The translations under genes were made by a program, and so were the position numbers. A stretch of 44,509 nt of DNA from an uncultured Lachnospiraceae bacterium (GTDB lineage Bacteria > Bacillota > Clostridia > Lachnospirales > Lachnospiraceae). Positions 26,213 through 32,650 of the stretch are shown one piece after another; position 1 is the first letter of the stretch, and each line of letters starts with the position of its first letter. Location of the stretch: positions 1 to 44,509 of the forward strand of contig CAMFDG010000015.1 of NCBI GenBank assembly GCA_945949045.1, written 5' to 3'. The notes under the pieces are model-generated. The model did not search any database, was not told the origin of the DNA, and worked only from the letters and a program-made list of their open reading frames with translations.

Positions 26213-26674
26213 TTATCTATCAAATTTCCCATCATCTTTAGCCAGAAAATGAACATTTCCATATGAATCAAGTGTATACATAGATATGGCATTATACCTT
26301 GCCTTATAATATCGGTTTTCTCCTTGCTCATATGTCCATACATGCATTAGTTCACAATCAAAGTAATATTTAATATGGTCTTTTTCCCAGCAGATACAGA
26401 CATTTTCTTCTGATGAAACATCGTAAGTATCAATATTTACATGTGTAGACCAGTTGAAATTTGTAGAACCAATATTGTCTTTAATCTGTTCAATGGTATT
26501 TCCATAAATGACTGCATATACATGTTTAGGTTCTAAAGTTATTGGTTTTGCAAGTTTGGTATTAAGATATACACTGACGTGTTCTTTCCATGATGTACGC
26601 AGTTCTTTATTGTATATGCTGTATCTCCCACATAAGGTATCTACAGCAAGAGTTTGTTTATTTGCTTTTTCCAT
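26213..26674 (-). CDS. Unknown element protein, 153 residues
   Basis: I do not recognise this protein. It has no membrane segment and is rich in aromatic residues, with tryptophans at intervals (LRTSWKEHV, FNWSTHV, ICWEKDH, HVWTYEQG), a pattern of a small beta-rich fold. It starts at an ATG with AGGAG upstream and has its own promoter module at 26708-26756 with the ATCAGCTGAT palindrome, shared with rep and with the small HTH gene. Its place between rep and int suggests a role in replication, copy control or recombination (for example an excisionase substitute), but no motif proves it. Confidence 0.6.
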   Translation of the reverse strand: MEKANKQTLAVDTLCGRYSIYNKELRTSWKEHVSVYLNTKLAKPITLEPKHVYAVIYGNTIEQIKDNIGSTNFNWSTHVNIDTYDVSSEENVCICWEKDHIKYYFDCELMHVWTYEQGENRYYKARYNAISMYTLDSYGNVHFLAKDDGKFDR

Positions 26675-26707
26675 ATATTTACTCCTGTTCTGTTGATTTA
26701 TATTTGT

Positions 26708-26756
26708 ATCAGCTGATGATGTTATAATACCACACGATTTTTGATAATGATTTCAG
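26708..26756 (-). promoter_or_regulatory. Promoter module A (palindrome, -10, CTGAAA box)
   Basis: On the minus strand: CTGAAA (26751-26756), 21 nt, TATTAT (26724-26729), 6 nt, the perfect palindrome ATCAGCTGAT (26708-26717). The spacing is identical to the module at 30857-30905. It drives the gene at 26213-26674. Confidence 0.6.
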
Positions 26757-26820
26757 GTTTTTTGGGGTTTTTTGTGTGAAATATAAGGTGGAGAACAAAT
26801 CCCCACCATGTTATGTTATA

Positions 26821-27870
26821 TCAATCAAATGGCAACGGTTCAGAATCATCCACTGGACGGAACTGCTCGTTGCGTTTCAAATAATCCTGCATAGTAGGGT
26901 ATGTAATGATACCATTTTCAGTATATTCTTTTACATAGCCATTGAATCGGCGAATCCATGCTTCATACGATGATTTTTGTTCGGGGTCTTTTTGCAGTTC
27001 TGAATATTGCATTTCAAAAGTCCAGTTTGATACCACAAAAACTGTAGTATAACAAGCTACTTTGGGGGAATATCTTGCAGGAAGAATCACCGGATATACA
27101 TCTAAATAATTTAGCATGTCTTGCAATTTCAAAGAACTGCGGTACTCATCAAAACAAATTACAGACTGACATTGGTAGGAATCAAAAGCATGTTCATACG
27201 AGGTGACACGATAGACATTTTCATCACCATACTCATCAAGAATGTTTCTTGTTTTGCCAAGTCCAGTTTTTCCGGTAATGTAATTAACTTTTAAATCTAA
27301 TCTGCGTTGTCCCTTAAATTTATCCACAAGATAGGCATGGCGCAGTTTGTTGATTTTATCAATATGTTTAATCGCTGTATCAGGAATAATTTCAACAATT
27401 TCGGATATTGTATAATTTTCTTTTACAAGCTGGTACATATATTCTAAATCTGAACGCCTGCCCTGTTCTTCCTTCGGACACTCACCCAACTCCTCAAAAG
27501 TTTCTGTATGATTTATACCAACATGCGACTTACCAGATGCATCCTTGTACTCATAAGAACCATTATTTTTTTTGTGATGCTCTGGTGCGCATTTCAGGAT
27601 ATAATTTCTGTTCTGAACCGAACTGCCAACAGCACTAAAGATGTTAGCGGATGGAAACATTTCTTTTATAGTTGTAAATCGGATGGCATTATTATATTTC
27701 ACATAGACATGTGTATGATACGTTCCCTGACTGCCTGTTTCATCACACATTGCGATATACTGATATTGATATTGTTTTAATTTTTTAAAAATAATATCGT
27801 GTGTTTCACCATGTTCGGCAGGATTGTTTATTGTGAGAAGATATTTTCTTGAACGTGTATTATTTTTCAT
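26821..27870 (-). CDS. rep: CRESS-type replication initiator (HUH endonuclease plus superfamily 3 helicase)
   Basis: This 349-residue protein carries the full motif order of CRESS-DNA virus Reps. The endonuclease domain has motif I YLLTINNP at 10-17, motif II HTHVYVKY at 52-59 (His-x-His metal site) and motif III YILK at 90-93 with the nicking Tyr90. A linker EELGECPKEEQGRRSDL at about 126-142 matches the G-rich linker of circovirus-like Reps. The helicase has Walker A GKTGLGKT at 200-207, Walker B VICFDEY at 237-243 and motif C VFVVSN at 277-282. It should nick and join the origin at 31438-31463 and unwind it. The ATG at 27870 has a perfect GGAGG site; a longer frame from 27972 would run through the promoter. 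No key residue is missing. This is unlike the Rep_1 or Rep_trans proteins of ordinary Gram-positive plasmids. Confidence 0.93.
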   Translation of the reverse strand: MKNNTRSRKYLLTINNPAEHGETHDIIFKKLKQYQYQYIAMCDETGSQGTYHTHVYVKYNNAIRFTTIKEMFPSANIFSAVGSSVQNRNYILKCAPEHHKKNNGSYEYKDASGKSHVGINHTETFEELGECPKEEQGRRSDLEYMYQLVKENYTISEIVEIIPDTAIKHIDKINKLRHAYLVDKFKGQRRLDLKVNYITGKTGLGKTRNILDEYGDENVYRVTSYEHAFDSYQCQSVICFDEYRSSLKLQDMLNYLDVYPVILPARYSPKVACYTTVFVVSNWTFEMQYSELQKDPEQKSSYEAWIRRFNGYVKEYTENGIITYPTMQDYLKRNEQFRPVDDSEPLPFD

Positions 27871-27894
27871 TATCGTTTCCTCCAAAATTATTGT

Positions 27895-27942
27895 ATCAGC
27901 TGATATGTATAGCATACTCTTATTCGTCAGAAGTATTTTCAG
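27895..27942 (-). promoter_or_regulatory. Promoter module B of rep
   Basis: On the minus strand: CTGAAA (27937-27942), 20 nt, TATGCT (27911-27916), 6 nt, ATCAGCTGAT (27895-27904), then the rep ribosome-binding site. The -10 area (GTATGCTATAC) also contains the half-site AGCATAC that forms the inverted repeat at 30582-30610. Confidence 0.6.
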
Positions 27943-27974
27943 AAAAAGTGGCTGATTTTGGTAACCAGCCACTT
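27942..27974 (-). terminator. Terminator of the four-gene operon
   Basis: A 9-bp stem AAGTGGCTG/CAGCCACTT (27946-27954 with 27966-27974) is followed by a T-run on the minus strand. It overlaps the CTGAAA box of the rep promoter, so the operon end and the rep start are tightly joined. Confidence 0.8.
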
Positions 27975-27980
27975 GGATAT

Positions 27981-28487
27981 TCAGTCATATACTGCGGAAA
28001 TGATAACATCTGTTCCGGCATCCTTTAATCCAATAACATGGAAGCCATTATAAAATGCAGGGTACTGCTGGATAAAAAATGGCTTCTGGTAGTCTGGCAG
28101 TGTCTGGAAAGAACATGCCAGTTTTCGCTGTTGCAGATGAACAGCAGAATTAATTTTATCTACCGCAATGTTTAATACTGTTGTTGATATTGCTTCGGGA
28201 GACCTTTTTAACCAGCGATAGGAATATACTGGAACATCCCCCAGCTGGTAACTGTCAGGAATCAGATCTGTTGGATGCTCAACGGCTGTCAGACATGGAA
28301 GAATATGTGTAGACGCTAACACCATCCCTAATGCTTCCTGTATATATATCTGTCCCATGGATACTGCCTGTTCCTGCTTTTGTAGCATTTCCTGACGTTG
28401 TTTCAGTTGCCAGTCACGGCACATTTTTTGATACAGGATGGAAATTGCTTTCTGTATCTGTCCCAGCATTTTTTTTAATTTATCCAT
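27981..28487 (-). CDS. Unknown element protein, 168 residues
   Basis: I do not recognise this protein. Residues 1-45 are a basic, glutamine-rich helix, probably a coiled coil (QKMCRDWQLKQRQEMLQKQEQAVSM). The rest is a mixed soluble domain with several prolines and aromatic residues (SRWLKRS-like YSYRWLKRSPEA, QYPAFYNGFHVIGL). It is the last gene of the four-gene operon, 11 bp after its neighbour, and is followed by a strong terminator. No signal peptide or catalytic motif is visible. Confidence 0.6.
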   Translation of the reverse strand: MDKLKKMLGQIQKAISILYQKMCRDWQLKQRQEMLQKQEQAVSMGQIYIQEALGMVLASTHILPCLTAVEHPTDLIPDSYQLGDVPVYSYRWLKRSPEAISTTVLNIAVDKINSAVHLQQRKLACSFQTLPDYQKPFFIQQYPAFYNGFHVIGLKDAGTDVIISAVYD

Positions 28488-28498
28488 AAAAATCCCCC

Positions 28499-28933
28499 TT
28501 AGATTAAAAATTTGTTATCAGCTTTTACAGCTCTGAATGCCTGCATATTATCAATGTATACAAAGTCAATATATGTGTACCCAGTAGTAAGAACAAGGGC
28601 TTGACTTACGTATAAGCAATCAACAATATCAAAGTGTGTTTTACCGCCTGCAAATGGTTGCAATTCTGGTTGTTCTGGTAGCAGAACAATATTTAAGTAT
28701 TCGTTAAATATGGACTTCATACTATCTCCTTGATAGTACGGGTCTGGCACCCGTGTACTTGGAATTTCCACAATCAAGTGGGTCACATTATCCTCGTCCA
28801 CAGATAATTTTACTGGAACTTGTGTTGCGTCAGACGGAACTTCCATGCGGAAAAAATCCGAATAATAATCCAGCAATTTCCATATGACATAAATAATTGT
28901 CAGATATATCTTTTGGTTTTTTTTCAGTTTCAT
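28499..28933 (-). CDS. Unknown element protein with N-terminal hydrophobic segment, 144 residues
   Basis: I do not recognise this protein. The N-terminus (MKLKKNQKIYLTIIYVIWKLL) is basic then hydrophobic, so it may be membrane-anchored or a poor signal sequence. The rest is acidic and probably beta-rich (VTHLIVEIPSTRVPDPYYQGD). It lies 12 bp from each neighbour in the operon, so it is co-translated with them. Confidence 0.6.
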   Translation of the reverse strand: MKLKKNQKIYLTIIYVIWKLLDYYSDFFRMEVPSDATQVPVKLSVDEDNVTHLIVEIPSTRVPDPYYQGDSMKSIFNEYLNIVLLPEQPELQPFAGGKTHFDIVDCLYVSQALVLTTGYTYIDFVYIDNMQAFRAVKADNKFLI

Positions 28934-28945
28934 AATCTTGTCCTC

Positions 28946-29332
28946 CTAGTATAAATCGCTAAGTCGGAATAAAACATCCGACATATTAGCAATTCTGAAA
29001 GAATCACCTGTACCCCAGTATTTGGGGTATTCTCCACTATCGTCCATGTACACCGTGAGATTTTCTATTTCTACTGCTACAAACGGTTCACCTGATCTGA
29101 AAATTTCCAGCATTCGCTTGTGATCATATTCAAGATATAGATCATCAGCTGGTATATACACAGGAAACTCACATTCTTGTGAACCAGCATTCCTTTTGTC
29201 CAGTGCAAGATTCAACTGTACTGTAGTGGGGGTTCCAGCTTGGTCACAAAAGAAATGAAAAGTACTCACAAACTGGTATGCCTCCGATTCAATCGGAGAT
29301 ACTTTCATGTATGGAATTTTTTGTACTGCCAT
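28946..29332 (-). CDS. Unknown element protein, 128 residues
   Basis: I do not recognise this protein. The ATG at 29332 (MAVQKIPYMKVSPIESEAYQ) follows AAAGGAG at 5 nt; a start five codons earlier would place the ribosome-binding site inside the gene. It is acidic and beta-rich, with no membrane segment. It is the second gene of the operon. The 58-nt gap upstream contains a perfect 8-bp hairpin GGTGGGGA/TCCCCACC (29351-29376) that may tune expression between the first gene and the rest. Confidence 0.6.
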   Translation of the reverse strand: MAVQKIPYMKVSPIESEAYQFVSTFHFFCDQAGTPTTVQLNLALDKRNAGSQECEFPVYIPADDLYLEYDHKRMLEIFRSGEPFVAVEIENLTVYMDDSGEYPKYWGTGDSFRIANMSDVLFRLSDLY

Positions 29333-29390
29333 ATTTACTCCTTTCATGATGGTGGGGAACTGGATTGCTCCCCACCTTGTTTACATGTCC

Positions 29391-29783
29391 CTACAGGATG
29401 ATATCGTCCATATCATCCATGGTAGAAGATTCCACTGTGAAATCCTCTGCTTTCGCTGACACCCCCGAAAGCACGGAACCATCAGATGCCTTGAGTGCGT
29501 AAGGTGTCAATTTCAACTTGTCAAAGCTAATGTTGATAATTACGTCATTTTCCAGTTTCTGATGCAGATCATCAACCTTGTTTTCCAGTTTTGCTGGAAA
29601 CTTGACACGTAGAGTATCACCACGGTATGCGGAGCAGTCCACATACACATAGTCCAGTTCATCGGTGAAATTCCCGGATTCGTCACGTTTGTTTACTTTT
29701 CCTGTGCTGATTGCCTCCAACGTTTTGGAGTTTGTTGTTCTGGCGACGTTTGCCAGAGTAAGTCTTACTGATCTTAATTTCAT
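29391..29783 (-). CDS. Small basic/acidic protein, possibly a single-strand DNA-binding or YdcP/DUF961-like protein
   Basis: The 130-residue protein is predicted to be beta-rich, with an acidic tail (SSTMDDMDDIIL) like that of single-strand DNA-binding proteins. Its layout (VDCSAYRGDTLRVKFPAKLE...NDVIINISFDKLKLTPYALKASDGS) recalls the YdcP/DUF961 group found in integrative elements, but the resemblance is loose. It is the first gene of the four-gene operon, with AAAAGGAG before the ATG and promoter module E upstream. A rolling-circle replicon needs single-strand protection, so this is the best candidate. A different role is quite possible. Confidence 0.55.
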   Translation of the reverse strand: MKLRSVRLTLANVARTTNSKTLEAISTGKVNKRDESGNFTDELDYVYVDCSAYRGDTLRVKFPAKLENKVDDLHQKLENDVIINISFDKLKLTPYALKASDGSVLSGVSAKAEDFTVESSTMDDMDDIIL

Positions 29784-29835
29784 TTTCTTTTCTCCTTTTC
29801 GGTTCTTATTTAACCTTGGCCTTGGTTATACAAAT

Positions 29836-29897
29836 ATTATAAGCCAAAATATATTTCTACATTTTCAGGAATTGGGTGCATTTTTGTAAAATAAAAA
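29836..29897 (-). promoter_or_regulatory. Promoter module E of the four-gene operon, with a 35-bp upstream repeat
   Basis: On the minus strand: CTGAAA (29863-29868), 21 nt, TATAAT (29836-29841). The CTGAAA box is the edge of a 35-bp stretch (29863-29897) repeated with one mismatch at 31281-31315 in module D. No ATCAGCTGAT palindrome is present here. Confidence 0.6.
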
Positions 29898-29921
29898 CTC
29901 CTGTAGTAAAGACTACAGGAG
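29891..29921 (-). terminator. Terminator of the 203-residue gene
   Basis: A perfect 10-bp stem CTCCTGTAGT/ACTACAGGAG (29898-29907 with 29912-29921) with a 4-nt loop is followed by TTTTTATTTT on the minus strand. Confidence 0.9.
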
Positions 29922-29941
29922 CAGAAAATATACTTTGATTT

Positions 29942-30538
29942 TTAATTATCATTTTCAGGAACCGACAAGTTCGCTTTATATTGCTGATACGCTTCTATTA
30001 CTTCTGGAAGCAGTTCTTTTTGAAGAGTATGCCCAGAAAAGTCCGCATCGTCCAGCAGGTTCATAAAATCCATCAAAGTATCATCGGGCTCAGACACTGA
30101 ATATATATTATTGATCAGTTTCCGTGTACAAACAACGAGAAGTGTATCATCTGTATTCATAATAGTCCCAAGATACATTTCAAGATCATCTTGAAACTCT
30201 TTTAATGTTATATCGTTTTTACAAAATAAGTATTCATAAGCCTCCGATAATAAGGCATCGCTTGTCCTTATCAGAGTGGGACTATCTTTTCTAAATAAAG
30301 TGTCTGAAAAACCGCAACTTACTAATTTCTTGATACAGGTTTTCATTTTTCCACCATCAGAACATATTCCCATTTGGACTGCTTTATCATAAGTATTTTC
30401 ATCAATTTCCAAATAATTATATAGTCTTGCCATGGCATTGGGGATTTTATCAATCTTTGCCATATATTTATAAGTTTCCCGGATGATGAAGAAATTAAAA
30501 CTGATTTTCTCTGTTTTGATAAATTTGTAATTTGACAT
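29942..30538 (-). CDS. Unknown element protein, about 198 residues, possible regulator
   Basis: I do not recognise this protein. The ATG at 30538 follows GGAGG at 10 nt; an earlier in-frame ATG at 30553 would contain that site. The protein is all-helical in appearance (KFIKTEKISFNFFIIRETYKYMAKI...MARLYNYLEIDENTYDKAVQMG), without membrane segments. Its promoter differs from the other element promoters: the -10 is next to a 9-bp inverted repeat (30582-30610), the typical place for an autoregulatory operator. It could be a regulator of replication or excision. Confidence 0.6.
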   Translation of the reverse strand: MSNYKFIKTEKISFNFFIIRETYKYMAKIDKIPNAMARLYNYLEIDENTYDKAVQMGICSDGGKMKTCIKKLVSCGFSDTLFRKDSPTLIRTSDALLSEAYEYLFCKNDITLKEFQDDLEMYLGTIMNTDDTLLVVCTRKLINNIYSVSEPDDTLMDFMNLLDDADFSGHTLQKELLPEVIEAYQQYKANLSVPENDN

Positions 30539-30576
30539 AATTTTTTCCTCCATGTATATTTTTATTTGATAATGAT

Positions 30577-30610
30577 ATTATAGCATACATTTCTTAAAAA
30601 GATGTATGCT
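30577..30610 (-). promoter_or_regulatory. Promoter with inverted-repeat operator of the 203-residue gene
   Basis: TATAAT (30577-30582) is joined to the inverted repeat AGCATACAT / ATGTATGCT (30582-30590 with 30602-30610, 11-nt spacer). The half-site AGCATAC also occurs in the -10 area of the rep promoter (27911-27917). Confidence 0.55.
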
Positions 30611-30658
30611 GATTTTTACGAATGTATTTTGTAATCATTCGTAGGTATGCTTCTAATG

Positions 30659-30826
30659 CTAATCTGCCTTGACTATTTCTCCGAAAATATTTATATAGCA
30701 ATCAGGGTTATAGTGAATTATTATTTCTTCGTCTGTTAGTTCTGGATGATTTCTCTTATAATTGTATGCTTTCTTGTAATTCACTCCAAACTGGTTACAT
30801 AAGATGTGTAAATTTGATTTTTTCAT
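30659..30826 (-). CDS. Small HTH-like protein, 55 residues
   Basis: An ATG at 30826 follows AAAGGAG at 10 nt and opens a 55-residue frame that ends at 30659. The sequence LCNQFGVNYKKAYNYKRNHP, then ELTDEEIIIHYNP, has the pattern of a small helix-turn-helix (L-C-x-x-F-G-V-N-Y-x-x-x-Y), of the type seen in phage and intron regulators. Its promoter carries the ATCAGCTGAT palindrome shared with rep and with the 153-residue gene, so it may repress its own gene and rep. This is inferred from position and pattern only. Confidence 0.6.
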   Translation of the reverse strand: MKKSNLHILCNQFGVNYKKAYNYKRNHPELTDEEIIIHYNPDCYINIFGEIVKAD

Positions 30827-30856
30827 TTTGATTATTCTCCTTTGTTTTTTTGTTGT

Positions 30857-30905
30857 ATCAGCTGATGATGGTAGTATATCAAACTATCTGGAATATGCAT
30901 TTCAG
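30857..30905 (-). promoter_or_regulatory. Promoter module C of the small HTH gene
   Basis: On the minus strand: CTGAAA (30900-30905), 21 nt, TATACT (30873-30878), 6 nt, ATCAGCTGAT (30857-30866). The geometry is identical to module A. A GGGGGAT/ATCCCCC hairpin lies just upstream. Confidence 0.6.
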
Positions 30906-30960
30906 ATTTTTAAGGTTTTTTTGGGGGATTTTTATATCCCCCAGATGATTACAAATTTAA

Positions 30961-31218
30961 TTAGCTATTTTTTTCAATCTTTGTAATGTTGTAAGCCATT
31001 CCATCATGACAGACAGTTTTTACTGTTACATTATTACATCCCGTATGGTTCATGATGGTTCTAGCTAATCTTGCATTATTGGCTTCGGTAAATGTTTCTA
31101 TCATAAACTGTTCACCATACATGGATAATAGTTTTTCTTCACCCAACACGCTGAGAATCATTTCCTGTTCCTCTGCTGTTTTTCCTGCCGCAATTTTTTT
31201 AAGTTCCTCTTTTGTCAT
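30961..31218 (-). CDS. Unknown element protein, 85 residues
   Basis: I do not recognise this protein. The N-terminal half is helical and charged (MTKEELKKIAAGKTAEEQEM); the C-terminal half may be a small beta part (NNVTVKTVCHDGMAYNITKI). It starts at an ATG with GGAGG upstream and has its own promoter module (31254-31286). It is the first gene downstream of the origin stem-loop on the coding strand, so it may be an early gene of the excised circle. Confidence 0.55.
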   Translation of the reverse strand: MTKEELKKIAAGKTAEEQEMILSVLGEEKLLSMYGEQFMIETFTEANNARLARTIMNHTGCNNVTVKTVCHDGMAYNITKIEKNS

Positions 31219-31253
31219 TTTTTTACCTCCATATGATTGATGATGATAGAGTA

Positions 31254-31315
31254 ATCATAACTAAATACATTTCATAAATCTTTCAGGAATTGGGCGCATT
31301 TTTGTAAAATAAAAA
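31254..31315 (-). promoter_or_regulatory. Promoter module D of the 85-residue gene
   Basis: On the minus strand: CTGAAA (31281-31286), 21 nt, TATGAT (31254-31259), then a partial inverted repeat (ATGATT and AATCAT). The upstream 35 bp (31281-31315) repeat the sequence at 29863-29897 with one mismatch. Confidence 0.6.
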
Positions 31316-31333
31316 AATTGGGGGAATAAAAAA

Positions 31334-31358
31334 GTGTTCATGCGATTAACACGAACAC
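31334..31358 (-). terminator. Weak terminator / extra iteron-like inverted repeat
   Basis: GTGTTC (31334-31339) and GAACAC (31353-31358) can pair, and on the minus strand a TTTTTT run follows. The same GAACAC core is present in the tandem repeats near the origin, so the site may serve as terminator for the lipoprotein gene or as a further Rep-binding site. Confidence 0.4.
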
Positions 31359-31419
31359 AAGGATTTAGAAAAGGGCTGTGTTGAAAGAAATGCAGGGATA
31401 GCAAGGCTTTGATGGGGAT

Positions 31420-31433
31420 TGAACACTGAACAC
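31420..31433. repeat. Tandem 7-bp repeats next to the origin (putative Rep-binding iterons)
   Basis: TGAACAC occurs twice in direct tandem (31420-31426 and 31427-31433), only 4 bp from the stem-loop. In circoviruses and geminiviruses short tandem iterons in this position bind Rep. Here the role is inferred from position. Confidence 0.6.
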
Positions 31434-31437
31434 AGAT

Positions 31438-31463
31438 GTTCGTGGGTAATACTAGCCACGAAC
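31438..31463 (-). other. Stem-loop replication origin with TAGTATTAC nonanucleotide
   Basis: A perfect 8-bp stem (31438-31445 with 31456-31463, GTTCGTGG/CCACGAAC) encloses a 10-nt loop. On the minus strand the loop reads C then TAGTATTAC (31446-31454), the nonanucleotide of circovirus-type CRESS origins, which Rep cuts between the second-last T and A. It lies on the same strand as rep, as in circoviruses. Together with the CRESS-type rep in the same element, this is strong evidence for a functional rolling-circle origin. Confidence 0.85.
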
Positions 31464-31669
31464 TCCCCCCTTGCAGGGGGTGTGCCCTTGGTGCTCGGTC
31501 GCCACGCCGTCCTGTGCTCGACAGCTTCGCATCCGCTCCGCTTGTCTGCGTCAAGAACGCCTGCGACTGTCGGCACTGTGGGCATGACCTTTGGATTGAG
31601 GGTGTCCATTGGAAATTGTTGTGTTTTTTTGGCAAGTGGCAATGCTGACCATGAACCTTGGGGTGAGGG
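31464..31669. other. GC-rich non-coding segment beside the origin
   Basis: This stretch is much richer in G and C than the rest of the element. It starts with a CCCCC-TTGCA-GGGGG hairpin (31466-31480) 3 bp from the origin stem. Frames through it are low-quality and lack ribosome-binding sites. It may hold a single-strand (lagging strand) origin or be a transferred fragment. No gene is supported. Confidence 0.4.
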
Positions 31670-32458
31670 TTATTCTACCTCCCATACATTTCCAATTTCA
31701 CCTGCGTCGCTGCTGTCCTCACTTGCCGGTTTTCTTACAGGTAAATCTGGTATAGCACTTTGTTCATTCTTATAACTGTTGTTCTTATTACTGTTGTTCT
31801 TATTGTTCTTATTACTATTGTTCTTATTACTATTGTTCTTATTACTGTTGTTTTTGCTTGAAGAACTTGAAGAGGATGATGAGCTGCTTGAGCTACTACT
31901 GCTACTACTGCTGTTCTTGTTGCTGCTTGAACTACTGCTACTGTTTTTGCTGCTTGAACTATTGCTGCTGGTATTCTTATTGGTATTGGTGTTGGTATTT
32001 GTGCTTGGCTTTTTTGTTGCTAACATGTCGCTTCTAATATAACCACCTGATTTTAACTTGTACCAGAATAAACCTTTGCTGTTCGCTTTAGTCTGTCCGA
32101 CTACTGTAACCTTGGCACCACATTTTAAGGTTTTGATTTTCTTCCCTTTGGTGGATGCTTTCTTTCTTACATAGCATTTATTGACTTTTACATATCTGGT
32201 CTTGGCTTTTTTATATTTCTTGTAATTTGATTTCTTGGCTGGCTTCTTGGTGGCTGTTTCTGTAGACGTTACAGCCTGTGTATCCTGTGATACCTGTGAA
32301 GCCTGTGGGGTTTCAGAATCCGGCTGTGTAGATTGCGTCTCTGTGGTGGTGGTTGTCTGTGCTGTTGTTGTGCTTGCTGAAACAGTGGAACCGCAACCAG
32401 ACAATAAAGAAGCCGATAATGCAACTGATAGTATGCTGAATACGATTTTTCTTTTCAT
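31670..32458 (-). CDS. Exported lipoprotein with SH3b-like domain and Ser/Asn-rich tail
   Basis: The protein has a clear lipoprotein signal (LSASLLSGC, lipid-modified Cys22 with the ATG at 32458). A Thr/Ser-rich linker follows, then a bacterial SH3-like domain (about 85-150: RYVKVNKCYVRKKASTKGKKIKTLK...YWYKL-type SGGYIRSDML). The remainder is low-complexity: runs of serine and then Asn-Lys-Ser repeats (about 155-235), and a short acidic end. It should be anchored outside the membrane with the SH3 domain facing the cell wall, where such domains bind peptidoglycan. A TTG at 32464 is a weaker start. The promoter is at 32496-32524. It looks like cargo rather than replication machinery. Confidence 0.8.
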   Translation of the reverse strand: MKRKIVFSILSVALSASLLSGCGSTVSASTTTAQTTTTTETQSTQPDSETPQASQVSQDTQAVTSTETATKKPAKKSNYKKYKKAKTRYVKVNKCYVRKKASTKGKKIKTLKCGAKVTVVGQTKANSKGLFWYKLKSGGYIRSDMLATKKPSTNTNTNTNKNTSSNSSSSKNSSSSSSSNKNSSSSSSSSSSSSSSSSSSSKNNSNKNNSNKNNSNKNNKNNSNKNNSYKNEQSAIPDLPVRKPASEDSSDAGEIGNVWEVE

Positions 32459-32495
32459 AACCAATTATCCTCCTGTGTAATTTCTGATTATCTGC

Positions 32496-32524
32496 ATTAT
32501 ATCACCTTTATATAGATGAATCAA
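32496..32524 (-). promoter_or_regulatory. Promoter of the SH3b lipoprotein gene
   Basis: TTGATT (32519-32524) and TATAAT (32496-32501) are separated by 17 nt on the minus strand. This is a standard sigma-A promoter, unlike the CTGAAA-type modules of the replication genes. Confidence 0.65.
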
Positions 32525-32598
32525 TATGCGCTAAATTTTCATGTTCTGTCACACTCACTCCCATCTAAATTTTTTATTTCTTTTTATAAGAGGGTATG

Positions 32599-32632
32599 AA
32601 AAAAGGACTAATCACCTTTTGGTGATTAGCCC
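32599..32632 (-). terminator. Terminator of the Ig-like domain gene
   Basis: A 12-bp stem with one mismatch (32605-32616 with 32621-32632, core CTAATCACC/GGTGATTAG) is followed by a T-run on the minus strand, 20 bp past the stop codon. Confidence 0.85.
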
Positions 32633-32650
32633 TTTAGAATTTGGATTGTT

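Noticed and set aside
27871-27972. 34-residue N-terminal extension of Rep
   Set aside because: It would run through the -10 box and the ATCAGCTGAT palindrome; the ATG at 27870 has a perfect GGAGG site and puts motif I at the usual distance.
31419-31775. 118-residue plus-strand frame over the GC-rich block by the origin
   Set aside because: No ribosome-binding site, composition unlike a protein, and it runs through the origin stem-loop and into the lipoprotein gene.
31790-31980. Short repeats that might suggest a CRISPR array
   Set aside because: They are in-frame codon repeats for Ser and Asn/Lys in the lipoprotein tail, without spacers. No CRISPR array was seen in the window.
31779-32042. 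Leucine-rich 87-residue plus-strand frame that looks like a membrane protein
   Set aside because: It is the antisense reading of the serine/asparagine repeats of the SH3b lipoprotein.
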